NCBI GenBank assembly: GCA_012517815.1 | Contig: JAAYUF010000015.1 | Span: forward strand, 1 to 38,858 | Length of the DNA: 38,858 bases | Source of the DNA: Clostridiales bacterium | Lineage (GTDB): Bacteria > Bacillota > Clostridia > Christensenellales > Aristaeellaceae | Direction of reading: 5' to 3' | In this document: positions 17,028 through 25,065 of the stretch, piece after piece | Position numbering within the stretch: position 1 is the first letter of the stretch | Layout of the letters: each line of letters starts with the position of its first letter | Translations under genes and position numbers: made by a program | Notes under the pieces: model-generated | What the model was told of the DNA's origin: nothing | Seen by the model: only the letters and a program-made list of their open reading frames with translations | Databases searched by the model: none

Positions 17028-17329
17028 GGTGCATCCCTCCTGACGTCGGTCGGGGCAGGATCGGCGCGTGAACGTCCGCGGCCGGGTTGGGCAGGGCGGT
17101 TCACCCGCGCGCGGCGCGGTACGGTGCGCCGATCCGGCGAAGTACGGCGTGCCGGTTGCGGCACGGTGCGGCAAGCTGGCGCAGCGAAGGAAGCGGTCCG
17201 GTACGGCACGGCGGCATCCGCGCGGTACGCAACGGCATGGCGTTGCGACGCGAAACACAGGGTCGATCGCAACAGAGGTCGCAGTTGCGGCGCCGCGGGG
17301 TTCCCGGAGCATGCGGCGCCCGCGCCCGG
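17028..17329. other. Spacer between pepM and the Fe-ADH gene
   Basis: About 300 bp with no gene on either strand. It is rich in short GGTACGG/GGCACGG-like words (for example near 17117 and 17200) but no clean tandem repeat, promoter or terminator was found. This is long for a gap inside one operon, so a second transcript start here is possible. Confidence 0.5.
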
Positions 17330-18625
17330 TCAGTCCTCCGCGGGGATCAGCGTGAGGATGTCCCGGATGGGCATGCACAGCTCGTCCGCTTCCCGGGTGC
17401 GGCCGTAGCGGAGCGTGAGCTCCGCCGTTTTCATCATGGCGGGGAAGGCGCTGCGCAGCAGATGGTTGGCGTGGATCACGATATTGGCGCCGCGGGCGGC
17501 CAGCTCCGCCTCGGTGGCGGTGTTGTAGGTGGTGGGCACCACCGCCACGGGCGTGGCGGGGTCCTCCGCGCGGAAGAGGCGCAGGAACTCGTACACCTCG
17601 TCGGGCGTTTCCCGGCAGCTGTGGATCATCACGCCATCCGCGCCGGCCCGCACATAGGCGCGGCAGCGCGCGAGCGCGTCCTGTACTCCGCGGTTCAGGA
17701 TCAGGCTTTCGCAGCGTGCAAAAATCATGAAATCCTTGCTGCGCTGGGCCTTTTTCCCCGCGCTGATCTTTTCGCAGAATGCCTGCGTATCCGCCTGCAA
17801 CTGGCCCGCGTCGGCGCCGAACAGGGAATTTTTCTTGAGCCCCACCTTGTCCTCGATGATGATGGCGCTGATGCCCAGCCGCTCCAGGGTGCGAAGGTTG
17901 AACACGAAATGCTCCGTCAGCCCGCCGGTATCCCCGTCCAGGATGATCGGCTTGGCGGTAACCTCCATGATCTCCTCCAGCGTGTGGATGCGGCTGGTCA
18001 GGTCCACCAGTTCGATATCCGGCTTGCCCTTGGCGGTGGAATCGCACAGGCTGCTGACCCACATGGCGTCAAACCGGCGCACGCCGCCTTCCACTTCCAC
18101 GCTCGCGTTTTCCACAATCAGGCCGGTGAGGCCGTTGTGCGCCTCCATCACGCTCAGGCAGGGCTTGAGCGCCAATAGCCTCCGCAGGCGCGCGCGGCGC
18201 ACTTCCGGCATGTTGAGCTTGGAATCCAGCGCCGAGAGGGTTTCCTCGGTGGCGCTGTGCGTGTAGGGAAACTCCACCAGTTCCCCGCCGTAGGCGGCCA
18301 GCAGCGAGAGCGCCTCCGCGCGCACGCCACTTTGCACGCCGGTGCGCCAGTCGTCCCCGTGCACAACGATATCCGGCTTCCATTGGGCAATCGCGTCGCG
18401 GTAGCTCAGGGTTTTCTGCACCACCACGCGCTGGACGCCGCACAGGCTTTCAAACAGCTGGATGCGCTCGGCCAGCGGGATCAGCGGATAGCGCTTGTAG
18501 GTGACGATGGCCTCGTCGGTCAGCACCCCCACGGTCAGTTCCCCCAGCGCCGCGGCGCGGCGGATGATGGCGATGTGCCCGCTGTGGAGGATATCGGTGG
18601 AAAAACACATGTAAACGGTTTTCAT
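17330..18625 (-). CDS. pepM: Phosphoenolpyruvate mutase with N-terminal nucleotidyltransferase domain
   Basis: The 431-residue protein converts PEP to phosphonopyruvate, the C-P bond-forming first step of nearly all phosphonate biosynthesis. Residues 1 to about 140 are a cytidylyltransferase-fold domain (VYMCFSTDILHSGH, HxGH at 14-17). The rest is the isocitrate-lyase/PEP mutase barrel with the diagnostic EDKxxxxxNS motif (EDKVGLKKNS, near residue 256) and the metal-site DGDTGG. The N-terminal domain suggests that the same protein activates a phosphonate with CTP; such fusions occur in cell-surface phosphonate loci. The ATG at 18625 is the start because the family homology begins there; codons upstream (to 18772) translate an intergenic repeat. 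The ribosome site (AGGGG) is weak. Confidence 0.95.
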   Translation of the reverse strand: MKTVYMCFSTDILHSGHIAIIRRAAALGELTVGVLTDEAIVTYKRYPLIPLAERIQLFESLCGVQRVVVQKTLSYRDAIAQWKPDIVVHGDDWRTGVQSGVRAEALSLLAAYGGELVEFPYTHSATEETLSALDSKLNMPEVRRARLRRLLALKPCLSVMEAHNGLTGLIVENASVEVEGGVRRFDAMWVSSLCDSTAKGKPDIELVDLTSRIHTLEEIMEVTAKPIILDGDTGGLTEHFVFNLRTLERLGISAIIIEDKVGLKKNSLFGADAGQLQADTQAFCEKISAGKKAQRSKDFMIFARCESLILNRGVQDALARCRAYVRAGADGVMIHSCRETPDEVYEFLRLFRAEDPATPVAVVPTTYNTATEAELAARGANIVIHANHLLRSAFPAMMKTAELTLRYGRTREADELCMPIRDILTLIPAED

Positions 18626-18652
18626 GCCAACCCCTGCCTTTGCATGTCCGAA

Positions 18653-18872
18653 TGGATGGCTCCGTTCCGGAGCCCTCAGGCTGTCGATAAACCCCCGCCG
18701 CAGCGGAAACGGGTCAAGGGCAACGCCCTTGCGAGGTTTGGGGCGGAGCCCCAAAGCCTTATGTCGCAGCATGTAGCCAAAGCGAGCGAACAGCCCGAAG
18801 GGCTATGAGGCGAGCGACGCTGCACATTGTAAGGGCTCTTTGACAAGCTGGATGGCTCCGTTCCGGAGCCCT
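18653..18872. repeat. Dispersed hairpin-rich element, copy 1, with 24-bp flanking direct repeats
   Basis: Core 18677-18848 lies between exact 24-bp direct repeats at 18653-18676 and 18849-18872. Each flank holds the hairpin GGCTCCG-TTC-CGGAGCC. The core matches copies at 24764-24928 and 26550-26718 and has stems CCGC/GCGG, AAGGGC/GCCCTT, TTTGGGGC/GCCCCAAA and AGCCC-GAA-GGGCT. The ends are roughly inverted (CTGTCGA at the left, TTTGACA at the right). It occupies the gap between the nucleotidyltransferase gene and pepM within the phosphonate operon. Confidence 0.9.
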
Positions 18873-18873
18873 G

Positions 18874-19602
18874 TCACCGGCCCGCTTCCAGCGCGGCCAG
18901 TCGGATGTTCATCTGGGCCAGGTCCTCCGGGGTATCGATCTCCCCGCACAGGCGGCCGCCCAGCTCCAGCGGGTGGAGCGGAATCGCCCCCTCCAGCGCG
19001 TTGAAGGCGTTTTCCGCGTAGACTTTCGTTTCGCCGCGCGCCACGAACGCCGCGATTTCATCCAGCCAGCGCCCAAAATCCTCCGCCCGCCAGCGGTAGG
19101 CGGGCTGGCAGGCGACGCAGTCCGCGCCGAAGAGCCCGACGCCCACCGCCACGATCCGCCCCGCGCGAAGCCGCGCCTTGAAATCCTTCTCGGGCAGGGG
19201 CAGGGTACTGTCCACCGCCATCACGCTTCCGGCGCTGTTGAGCAGCGCTTCCAGTACGCCGTCCGCCAGCACCAGATCGCCGTGGAGCAGCAGCACGTCA
19301 CGCCCGCGCAGCAGCGGCGCGGCCCGGTGGATGCTCACGATGTAGTTGGTGGTCGCGTATTCGGGGCTGTGCGCATACGCAAGCCCGAGGCCAAGGCCAA
19401 GGCCGTCCGCGTGCGCCCGCAGCGTATCCGCGAAAGGCCCGGTGGTAATCACGGCCTCCCGCACGCCCGCCGCCGCGAGCTGCCGCAGCTGCCGGCTCAG
19501 GATGGTTTCCCGGCCGGGGAGGGGCGTCATGCCCTTGGGCAGGGAGCGCGTCAGTTCCCCCATGCGGCGGCCGATGCCGGAGTTGAGAATCAGCGCTTTC
19601 AT
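18874..19602 (-). CDS. Nucleotidyltransferase of the LicC/PntC type
   Basis: The 242-residue single-domain nucleotidyltransferase (GT-A-like fold) has the signature MKALILNSGIGRRMGELT followed by PKGMTPLPG, and LLLHGDLVLADG for the metal-binding Asp. Related enzymes make CDP-choline (LicC) or CMP-2-aminoethylphosphonate (PntC). Here, 4 bp downstream of ppd and upstream of pepM, it probably makes the CMP ester of the cluster's phosphonate, possibly 2-hydroxyethylphosphonate. It does not share the fold of the HxGH domain fused to PepM, so the operon has two candidate activating enzymes. The start is the ATG behind AAAGGGGAA, which overlaps the ppd stop region. Confidence 0.85.
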   Translation of the reverse strand: MKALILNSGIGRRMGELTRSLPKGMTPLPGRETILSRQLRQLAAAGVREAVITTGPFADTLRAHADGLGLGLGLAYAHSPEYATTNYIVSIHRAAPLLRGRDVLLLHGDLVLADGVLEALLNSAGSVMAVDSTLPLPEKDFKARLRAGRIVAVGVGLFGADCVACQPAYRWRAEDFGRWLDEIAAFVARGETKVYAENAFNALEGAIPLHPLELGGRLCGEIDTPEDLAQMNIRLAALEAGR

Positions 19603-19606
19603 CGGC

Positions 19607-20752
19607 TCATTCCCCTTTCCCGGACAGCGTGCGCATCAGACTGCGCAGGTTGTCCCGCGGGGTTTCCGTGGGACGGCCCAGATCCGCGCGCGAGCCCTGC
19701 CTGAGCAGGATTTCCAGAAAGCGCGGCCCGCCGGATATTTCCCGGCGTACCCGCGGCAACAGCAACCGCAGTTCGTCCCCGTCCGCCGCGGTGAACACCG
19801 TACCGTAGCCCATAGCCCGCGCGATGGGCGCAAAGCGCAGTTGACCGCCCGCCACCGGCATGCCGCCCACGCTTTCATGCGCGCCATTGTTGAGCAGCAC
19901 GTGGATCAGGTTCATCGGCTGCTGCTGCGCCTCCACCGCCAGCGCGCCCAGGTGCATCAGCGCCGCGCCGTCCCCGTCCAGGCACCAGAAAGCCCGTTCC
20001 GGCCTGGCCATCGCCATGCCCAGCGCGATCATCCCCGCGTGCCCCATGGAGCCGACGGTCAGAAAATCGTGATCGTGCGACTGGCCCAGCGCCTCCCGCA
20101 GCGCAAACACCTCGCGGGAAGCCTTGCCCGTGGTGGAAACGAAGCAGTCCGCCTCATCCGCATTCACAAGGATCATGCGAAGGGCTTCCTCCCGCGTGAG
20201 GGCGGGCTGTTCCGCCTCCGCGCGGGGCGGTTCTCCGCCGGTCAGCGCCCCCTTGTGCGCCAGAAACGCCACGCTGCGGCCGGTCGCCAGCGCCTCGCCC
20301 GCGCGCGTGAGCAGGTCCGAAAACGCCTCGCCACCCGTGCCCCGCTCCAGTTCCAGAACGGCAAGGCCCGTGAGCTCCAGCATTTCGCGGGTCACCGCGC
20401 CCTGAAACGCGTGCTGAGGTTCGTCCGGCACGCCGGGTTCGCCCCGCCAGCCCACCACGAACACGCAGGGGATCCCGTACACCCTAGGGTGCAGGAGCGA
20501 GGCCAGCGGATTGACGGCATTGCCGATGCCGCTGTTTTGCAGGTACACCAGGGCCGGCCGGCCCGTGGCAATATAATGGCCCGCCGCAAGCGCCGCGGCC
20601 CCGCCCTCGTTGGCGGCGACCACATGCGCGCCGGTCAGGCCGCAATCGGCAACCAGCGTATCGTTGAGCGGCTTGAGCAGCGAATCGGGCACGCCCGTGT
20701 AAAAATCTACGCCCAGCCGCTTGAGCCCGCGGAGAAAATCCCTCGCATCCAT
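19607..20752 (-). CDS. ppd: Phosphonopyruvate decarboxylase
   Basis: The 381-residue thiamine-diphosphate enzyme decarboxylates phosphonopyruvate to phosphonoacetaldehyde, pulling the unfavourable PepM reaction forward. Features: YTGVPDSLLKPLN and AANEGGAAALAAG (cofactor-binding Glu region) in the first half; SMGHAGMIALGMA, then GDGAALMHLGAL through LLNNGAHESVGG, the ThDP/Mg motif, in the second. The length matches the Ppd/Fom2 family. The ATG at 20752 has GAGGTG 6 nt upstream; a GTG three codons earlier would lie within that site. It is the first gene of the phosphonate operon, with the promoter at 20792-20820. Confidence 0.95.
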   Translation of the reverse strand: MDARDFLRGLKRLGVDFYTGVPDSLLKPLNDTLVADCGLTGAHVVAANEGGAAALAAGHYIATGRPALVYLQNSGIGNAVNPLASLLHPRVYGIPCVFVVGWRGEPGVPDEPQHAFQGAVTREMLELTGLAVLELERGTGGEAFSDLLTRAGEALATGRSVAFLAHKGALTGGEPPRAEAEQPALTREEALRMILVNADEADCFVSTTGKASREVFALREALGQSHDHDFLTVGSMGHAGMIALGMAMARPERAFWCLDGDGAALMHLGALAVEAQQQPMNLIHVLLNNGAHESVGGMPVAGGQLRFAPIARAMGYGTVFTAADGDELRLLLPRVRREISGGPRFLEILLRQGSRADLGRPTETPRDNLRSLMRTLSGKGE

Positions 20753-20791
20753 CCGACGCACCTCGTGAATGTAGTGTTGTCCCCGCCTGTC

Positions 20792-20820
20792 ATCATACTA
20801 TGAAACGCCGCAAGAATCAA
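20792..20820 (-). promoter_or_regulatory. Promoter of the phosphonate operon
   Basis: On the minus strand: TTGATT (20820-20815), 17-bp spacer, TATGAT (20797-20792), about 40 bp upstream of ppd. It is divergent from the pheST promoter at 20909. Confidence 0.75.
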
Positions 20821-20908
20821 AGTGTTCTTCTGGCCATCCGGCGTTCGGCTGGCCGGCGGCGCGCCCGCCCGCCCCGCCCCGCGGGCGTTTTGCCCCGCTG
20901 GAAATGGC

Positions 20909-20937
20909 TTGCATCCCGCCCGCAGTCGTGTTATAAT
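20909..20937 (+). promoter_or_regulatory. Promoter of pheST
   Basis: TTGCAT, 17-bp spacer, TATAAT. Transcription would begin near 20944, directly in front of the T-box leader. Confidence 0.85.
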
Positions 20938-20943
20938 CATCGC

Positions 20944-21226
20944 AATCCGAAGCCCGTCTTCGGATCAAAGGCGATGACGAAGACCAAAGCCCGCGCCTTT
21001 GCGGTTTTCAGAGAAGGCGGCAACCGCTGCGAGCCGCCCATTCCGCAAGCGGGACATTCCCTTCCGATGCCGTTTCGCCGAAAGCGCGAGCCTGTAAGCG
21101 AAGCCGGGGATCAGCACACCCCGTGATCAAGCGAGAGCATTTTCGCCCCGGCGAAGATGGAATTTGGGTGGTACCACGAGGCCATACGCCTTCGTCCCAT
21201 GCGCGCGCAGGGGCGGAGGCTTTTTT
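20944..21226 (+). promoter_or_regulatory. T-box riboswitch (phenylalanine-type) controlling pheST
   Basis: The leader contains GGCGATGACGAAGACC (5' side of stem I), TTTTCAGAGAAGGCGG (the CAGAGA-type conserved block), and the hallmark GGGTGGTACCACG at 21166-21178, which pairs with uncharged tRNA acceptor ends in the antiterminator. An 11-bp terminator stem (21188-21198 with 21210-21220, two or three G-U pairs) is followed by six T. Candidate specifier triplets TTC (Phe) appear around 21057-21064, though which one is used is not resolved. Expected effect: uncharged tRNA-Phe allows read-through into pheS. Confidence 0.93.
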
Positions 21227-21290
21227 CGTGCCCGGCGCGAAACCCCCGCACCCGTCGGACCCCGCCGACCCCCAAGGAAGGAGAATACGC

Positions 21291-22319
21291 ATGTCTGTCA
21301 TGGATACCCTGCTGGAAATCAAACAAAAGGCAAGCGAGGAGCTGGCCGCGCTGGACGGCACCGCCGCGCTGGAAGCGCTGCGCGTGCGCGTGCTTGGCAA
21401 AAAGGGAGAGCTGACCGCGCTGCTCAAAGGGTTGGGGCAGCTGTCCCCGGAGGAGCGCCCGGCCGCGGGCGCACAGATCAACGATGCGCGCGCCTGGCTG
21501 CAGGCCCGCATGGACGAAAGCCTCGCCCGCCTGCAGGCCGCCGAACGCGAAGCCGCCCTGCAAAGCGAGACCATCGACGTGACCGAGCCCCGGCCCCTGC
21601 CCCGCGTGGGCGCGGCCCACCCCATCACGCTGGTGATGAACGAGCTGATCGACTGCTTCACCGGCATGGGCTTTGAGGTGATGGAAGGCCCCGAGGTGGA
21701 GCTGGACCACTACAACTTCGAGCTGATGAACATCCCGAAAAACCATCCCGCGCGCGACGCGCAGGATACCTTTTACATGGACGACAACGTGGTGCTGCGC
21801 ACGCACACCAGCCCCATGCAGGCGCGCGCCATGCTCAGCCGCAAGCCGCCCATCCGCATCATCTGCCCCGGCCGCGTGTACCGCGCCGACGAGGTGGACG
21901 CCACCCACAGCCCGGTGTTCCACCAGATGGAAGGTTTGGTGGTGGACGAGCACGTGACCATGGCGGACCTGCGCGGCACGCTTTCCGCTTTCGCCAGGAA
22001 GATGTACGGGGAGGACGTCTCCATCCGGTTCCGGCCGAGCTTCTTCCCTTTCACCGAGCCCAGCGCGGAGGTGGACCTGACCTGCTCCGCGTGCCACGGC
22101 AAGGGCTGCCGCATCTGCAAGGAAACCGGGTGGATCGAGGTGCTGGGCTCCGGCATGGTCAACCCCAAGGTGCTGGAAATGTGCGGCATTGACAGCACCC
22201 GGTACAGCGGCTTCGCCTTCGGCATCGGCATGGAGCGCCTGGCGATGCGCCGTTTCGGCATCCGCGACATGCGCCTTCTGTACGAAGGCGATGCGCGGCT
22301 GCTGGGACAGCTCCGCTAA
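21291..22319 (+). CDS. pheS: Phenylalanyl-tRNA synthetase alpha subunit
   Basis: The 342-residue catalytic subunit of the alpha2-beta2 enzyme charges tRNA-Phe. An N-terminal coiled-coil arm (residues 1-100) precedes the class II core, with HPITLVMNELIDCFTGMGF, motif 2 region ICPGRVYRADEVDATHSPVFHQMEG, and motif 3 FGIGMERLAMRRFGI. Cys pairs in CSACHGKGCRICKETGW are common in this family. The ATG at 21291 has AAGGAGAA upstream; the frame is open earlier but that part is the T-box leader. It is followed 25 bp later by pheT. Confidence 0.98.
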   Translation: MSVMDTLLEIKQKASEELAALDGTAALEALRVRVLGKKGELTALLKGLGQLSPEERPAAGAQINDARAWLQARMDESLARLQAAEREAALQSETIDVTEPRPLPRVGAAHPITLVMNELIDCFTGMGFEVMEGPEVELDHYNFELMNIPKNHPARDAQDTFYMDDNVVLRTHTSPMQARAMLSRKPPIRIICPGRVYRADEVDATHSPVFHQMEGLVVDEHVTMADLRGTLSAFARKMYGEDVSIRFRPSFFPFTEPSAEVDLTCSACHGKGCRICKETGWIEVLGSGMVNPKVLEMCGIDSTRYSGFAFGIGMERLAMRRFGIRDMRLLYEGDARLLGQLR

Positions 22320-22344
22320 TGAGGACGGGAAGGAGGAAACGCGC

Positions 22345-24732
22345 ATGAAACTGGCAATGAATATGCTCCGGGATTACGTGAACATCCCCGTAACCCCCAA
22401 GGAATACGAAGAACGGATGATCATGACCGGGACTGCCGTGGAAGAGGTCGTAGCCCTGGGCGGCGAGATCGACCGGGTGGTCGTGGGCCGCGTGCTCGCC
22501 TGCGAGGATGTGGAGGGCACGCACCTGCACCAGTGCACCGTGGACGCGGGCGAGGGCGAACCGCTGCACATCGTCTGCGGCGCGCCCAACGTCCATGCCG
22601 GCGCGCTGGTGCCCGTCGCGCTGGACGGCGCCAGCCTGCCCGGCGGGGTCAAAATCAAAAAGGGCAAGCTGCGCGGCATGGTCAGCGAGGGCATGCTCTG
22701 CTCCGCCACCGAGCTCAGGGTGCCCAACGAGCTTTACCCCAACGTGGGCGAAGAGGGCCTGCTGATCTTCCGCGAGGACTACCCCGCAGGCAGCGACGTC
22801 AAACCCATTCTGGGGCTGGACGACTACGCCGTGGATTTCGACATCCTCGCCAACCGGCCGGACTGCCTGTGCGCGCTGGGCGTGGCGCGGGAAACCGCCG
22901 CGGCGCTGGGCACGGTGTTCCGCGCGCCGGAGGTGACCGTGCGGGAGGCGGGCGGCGATATTCACAGCGAAGTGTCCATCCGCGTGGAGGACAGCGATCT
23001 GTGCCCCCGCTATGCCGCGCGCGTCATCAAAAACGTGCGCATCGGGCCCTCCCCAATGTGGTTGCGCAAGTATCTGCACGGCGCGGGCCTGCGGTCCATC
23101 AACAACATGGTGGATATCACCAACTTCGTGATGATCGAGTACGGCCACCCGATGCACGCGTTTGACCTGGGCAAGGTGCGCGGACGGCAGATCATCGTCA
23201 GGCGCGCCCGCGAGGGCGAAAGCCTGACCACGCTGGATGGCGGACTGCGCAACCTGCGCACGAGCGATCTGGTGATCTGCGATGAGGAGAGCGCCACGGG
23301 CCTGGCCGGCATCATGGGCGGCGAGGAAAGCGAGATTACCGATAAAACCGCCGAGGTGATGTTCGAGTGCGCGAGCTTCGACCGCACCGCCGTGCGCCTC
23401 ACCAGCCGGGCGCTGGGCATGCGCACGGAATCCGGCGGGCGGTTCGAGCGCGGGGTCGGCCCCGCGACCGTGCTGGAAGCGCTGGAGCGGGCGTGCATGC
23501 TGGTTAACCAGCTGGACGCGGGCGACGTTGTTACCGGGCTGATCGACCTGTACCCAGCGCCCAGGGCCCCGCAGGTGGTCACCGCGAGCGTCGCGCGCAT
23601 CGCGGAGCGGGCGGGCGTCGCCATCCCCGCGCAGGCCATGGCGGATATTCTCACCCGGCTTTCCTATCAGGTGACGCTGGACGGCGACCGCCTGACCGCC
23701 ACGGTGCCCCCCTTCCGCAGCGATGTGGACGGCGAGGCCGACCTGTGCGAGGACGTGCTGCGCATCTACGGGTTTGACCACATCGGCTGCACGCGCCTGC
23801 GCGGGGAAACCACGCAGGGCGGCGTCACGCCGATGCTCCGGCTGAAGGACCGTGTCGCTCATATCCTGCACGGACTTGGCTACCTCGAGGTGATGAACTA
23901 CAGCTTCCAAAGCGTGCGGGAGATCGAAAAGCTGGGCCTGCCCGAGGGCGACCCGCGCCTTACGCCCATGCCCATCCGCAACCCGCTGGGCGAGGATACG
24001 TCCGTCATGCGCCCCACGCTGGCTCCGGACATGCTCAAGACCCTCGCCTTCAACATGAACCACGGCACGCCGGCTGCCAGCCTCTATGAGGCTGCGGCAG
24101 TGTTTGACCACCACAGCCCGACCGCCGAAGGCCTGCCGCTGGAAACGCAGACCCTCTGCCTGGGCAGCTACGGCGAGGGCGCGGATTTCTACGCCGTGCG
24201 CGGCGCGGTAGAGGCGATCCTCCATGCGCAGGGCATCCGCTGCGAGGTGGAGGCGGGCGGCGAAGCCTACCACCACCCGGGCCGATGCGCGCGCCTCACG
24301 GCGGACGGCGTCCTGTACGCCCGGCTGGGCGAGGTGCACCCCGCGGTGCGCGAAGCCTTCGACCTGCCAAGGCGCGCCGTGATCGCGGAAATCGACCTGC
24401 AGGCGGTGCTGGCCCACACCGTGCCCATGGGCGAACTCAAGCCCCTGCCGCGCTTCCCCAGCGTCGCGCGCGATCTGGCGCTGGTCATGGACGAGGCGCA
24501 GGCCGTGGGGCCGCTGATGGCCGCCATGCGCCGCGCGGGCGGCAACCTGCTGGAAACCATCGAGCTGTTCGACGTGTACCGCGGCGCGCAGGTGGGTCAA
24601 GGCAAGAAGAGCGCGGCGTTCTCGCTGATCTTCCGCGCCGGCGACCGTACCCTGACCGAGCAGGAAGTCGCCAAAGCCATGGACAAGGTGCAGCGAAGCT
24701 GCGCGCAGCAGTTCGGCGCGATCATCCGGTAA
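22345..24732 (+). CDS. pheT: Phenylalanyl-tRNA synthetase beta subunit
   Basis: The 795-residue, full-length beta subunit holds the tRNA-binding and editing functions. Order of parts: N-terminal start MKLAMNMLRDYVNIPVTPKE, OB-fold tRNA-binding domain (about 40-150; LHIVCGAPNVHAGALVPVAL), B3/B4 editing domain (about 210-380), B5 domain (about 405-475), pseudo-catalytic core, and C-terminal ferredoxin-fold anticodon-binding domain (about 700-795; PLPRFPSVARDLALVMD). Start ATG with AAGGAGGAAAC upstream. Co-transcribed with pheS under the T-box. Confidence 0.98.
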   Translation: MKLAMNMLRDYVNIPVTPKEYEERMIMTGTAVEEVVALGGEIDRVVVGRVLACEDVEGTHLHQCTVDAGEGEPLHIVCGAPNVHAGALVPVALDGASLPGGVKIKKGKLRGMVSEGMLCSATELRVPNELYPNVGEEGLLIFREDYPAGSDVKPILGLDDYAVDFDILANRPDCLCALGVARETAAALGTVFRAPEVTVREAGGDIHSEVSIRVEDSDLCPRYAARVIKNVRIGPSPMWLRKYLHGAGLRSINNMVDITNFVMIEYGHPMHAFDLGKVRGRQIIVRRAREGESLTTLDGGLRNLRTSDLVICDEESATGLAGIMGGEESEITDKTAEVMFECASFDRTAVRLTSRALGMRTESGGRFERGVGPATVLEALERACMLVNQLDAGDVVTGLIDLYPAPRAPQVVTASVARIAERAGVAIPAQAMADILTRLSYQVTLDGDRLTATVPPFRSDVDGEADLCEDVLRIYGFDHIGCTRLRGETTQGGVTPMLRLKDRVAHILHGLGYLEVMNYSFQSVREIEKLGLPEGDPRLTPMPIRNPLGEDTSVMRPTLAPDMLKTLAFNMNHGTPAASLYEAAAVFDHHSPTAEGLPLETQTLCLGSYGEGADFYAVRGAVEAILHAQGIRCEVEAGGEAYHHPGRCARLTADGVLYARLGEVHPAVREAFDLPRRAVIAEIDLQAVLAHTVPMGELKPLPRFPSVARDLALVMDEAQAVGPLMAAMRRAGGNLLETIELFDVYRGAQVGQGKKSAAFSLIFRAGDRTLTEQEVAKAMDKVQRSCAQQFGAIIR

Positions 24733-24749
24733 GCGAAAGCGAGCATGGC

Positions 24750-24942
24750 GCCGCCCCCGCGGGCCCTCCGCCGCAGCGGAACCGGGTCAAGGGTGAAACC
24801 CTTGCGGGGTTTGGGGCGGAGCCCCAAGCCCTAATGCCGAAGCATTTAATTTAACTGAAGCGAGCGAACAGCCCGAAGGGCTATGAGGCGAGCGGTACTG
24901 CGCTTTGCATGGGTTCATAGGCAGTCTGGCCGCCCCCGCGGG
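24750..24942. repeat. Dispersed hairpin-rich element, copy 2, with 14-bp flanking direct repeats
   Basis: Core 24764-24928 between exact 14-bp direct repeats GCCGCCCCCGCGGG at 24750-24763 and 24929-24942. The right-hand repeat is the left arm of the pheST terminator stem; the left-hand one is an orphan half-stem. The core shares the same series of hairpins as the other copies but lacks the first roughly 15 bases (CAGACTGTC-like) that the others have. Its right end GGCAGTCTG is the inverted form, with one mismatch, of the left end CAGACTGTC of copy 3. Confidence 0.88.
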
Positions 24943-24964
24943 AAACCCCCGCGGGGGCGGCTTT
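24929..24964 (+). terminator. Terminator of pheST
   Basis: A perfect 14-bp stem (24929-24942 with 24948-24961), loop AAACC, followed by TTTG. It lies beyond element copy 2, about 200 bp after the pheT stop. Confidence 0.85.
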
Positions 24965-25002
24965 GCGTCTGCTCGACCGATACCCGCTCCGGCCGGTACC
25001 CC

Positions 25003-25031
25003 TTTACAAAATCTTGCACAACTGGTATCAT
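25003..25031 (+). promoter_or_regulatory. Promoter of the VanZ-RDD gene
   Basis: TTTACA, 17-bp spacer, TATCAT, 34 bp upstream of the TTG start. Confidence 0.7.
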
Positions 25032-25065
25032 GCGACCGATACCGTAGAGTAATGGAGGAAACCGC

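Noticed and set aside
18626..18772. N-terminal extension of PepM (about 49 residues) in an open frame
   Set aside because: It translates element copy 1 and its flank. Similar peptides (GLRPKPRKG) appear from the other two element copies, and family homology starts at the ATG at 18625.
22159..24600. 813-codon minus-strand open frame
   Set aside because: Antisense shadow of pheT, His/Ala/Arg-rich as expected from GC-rich codon positions.
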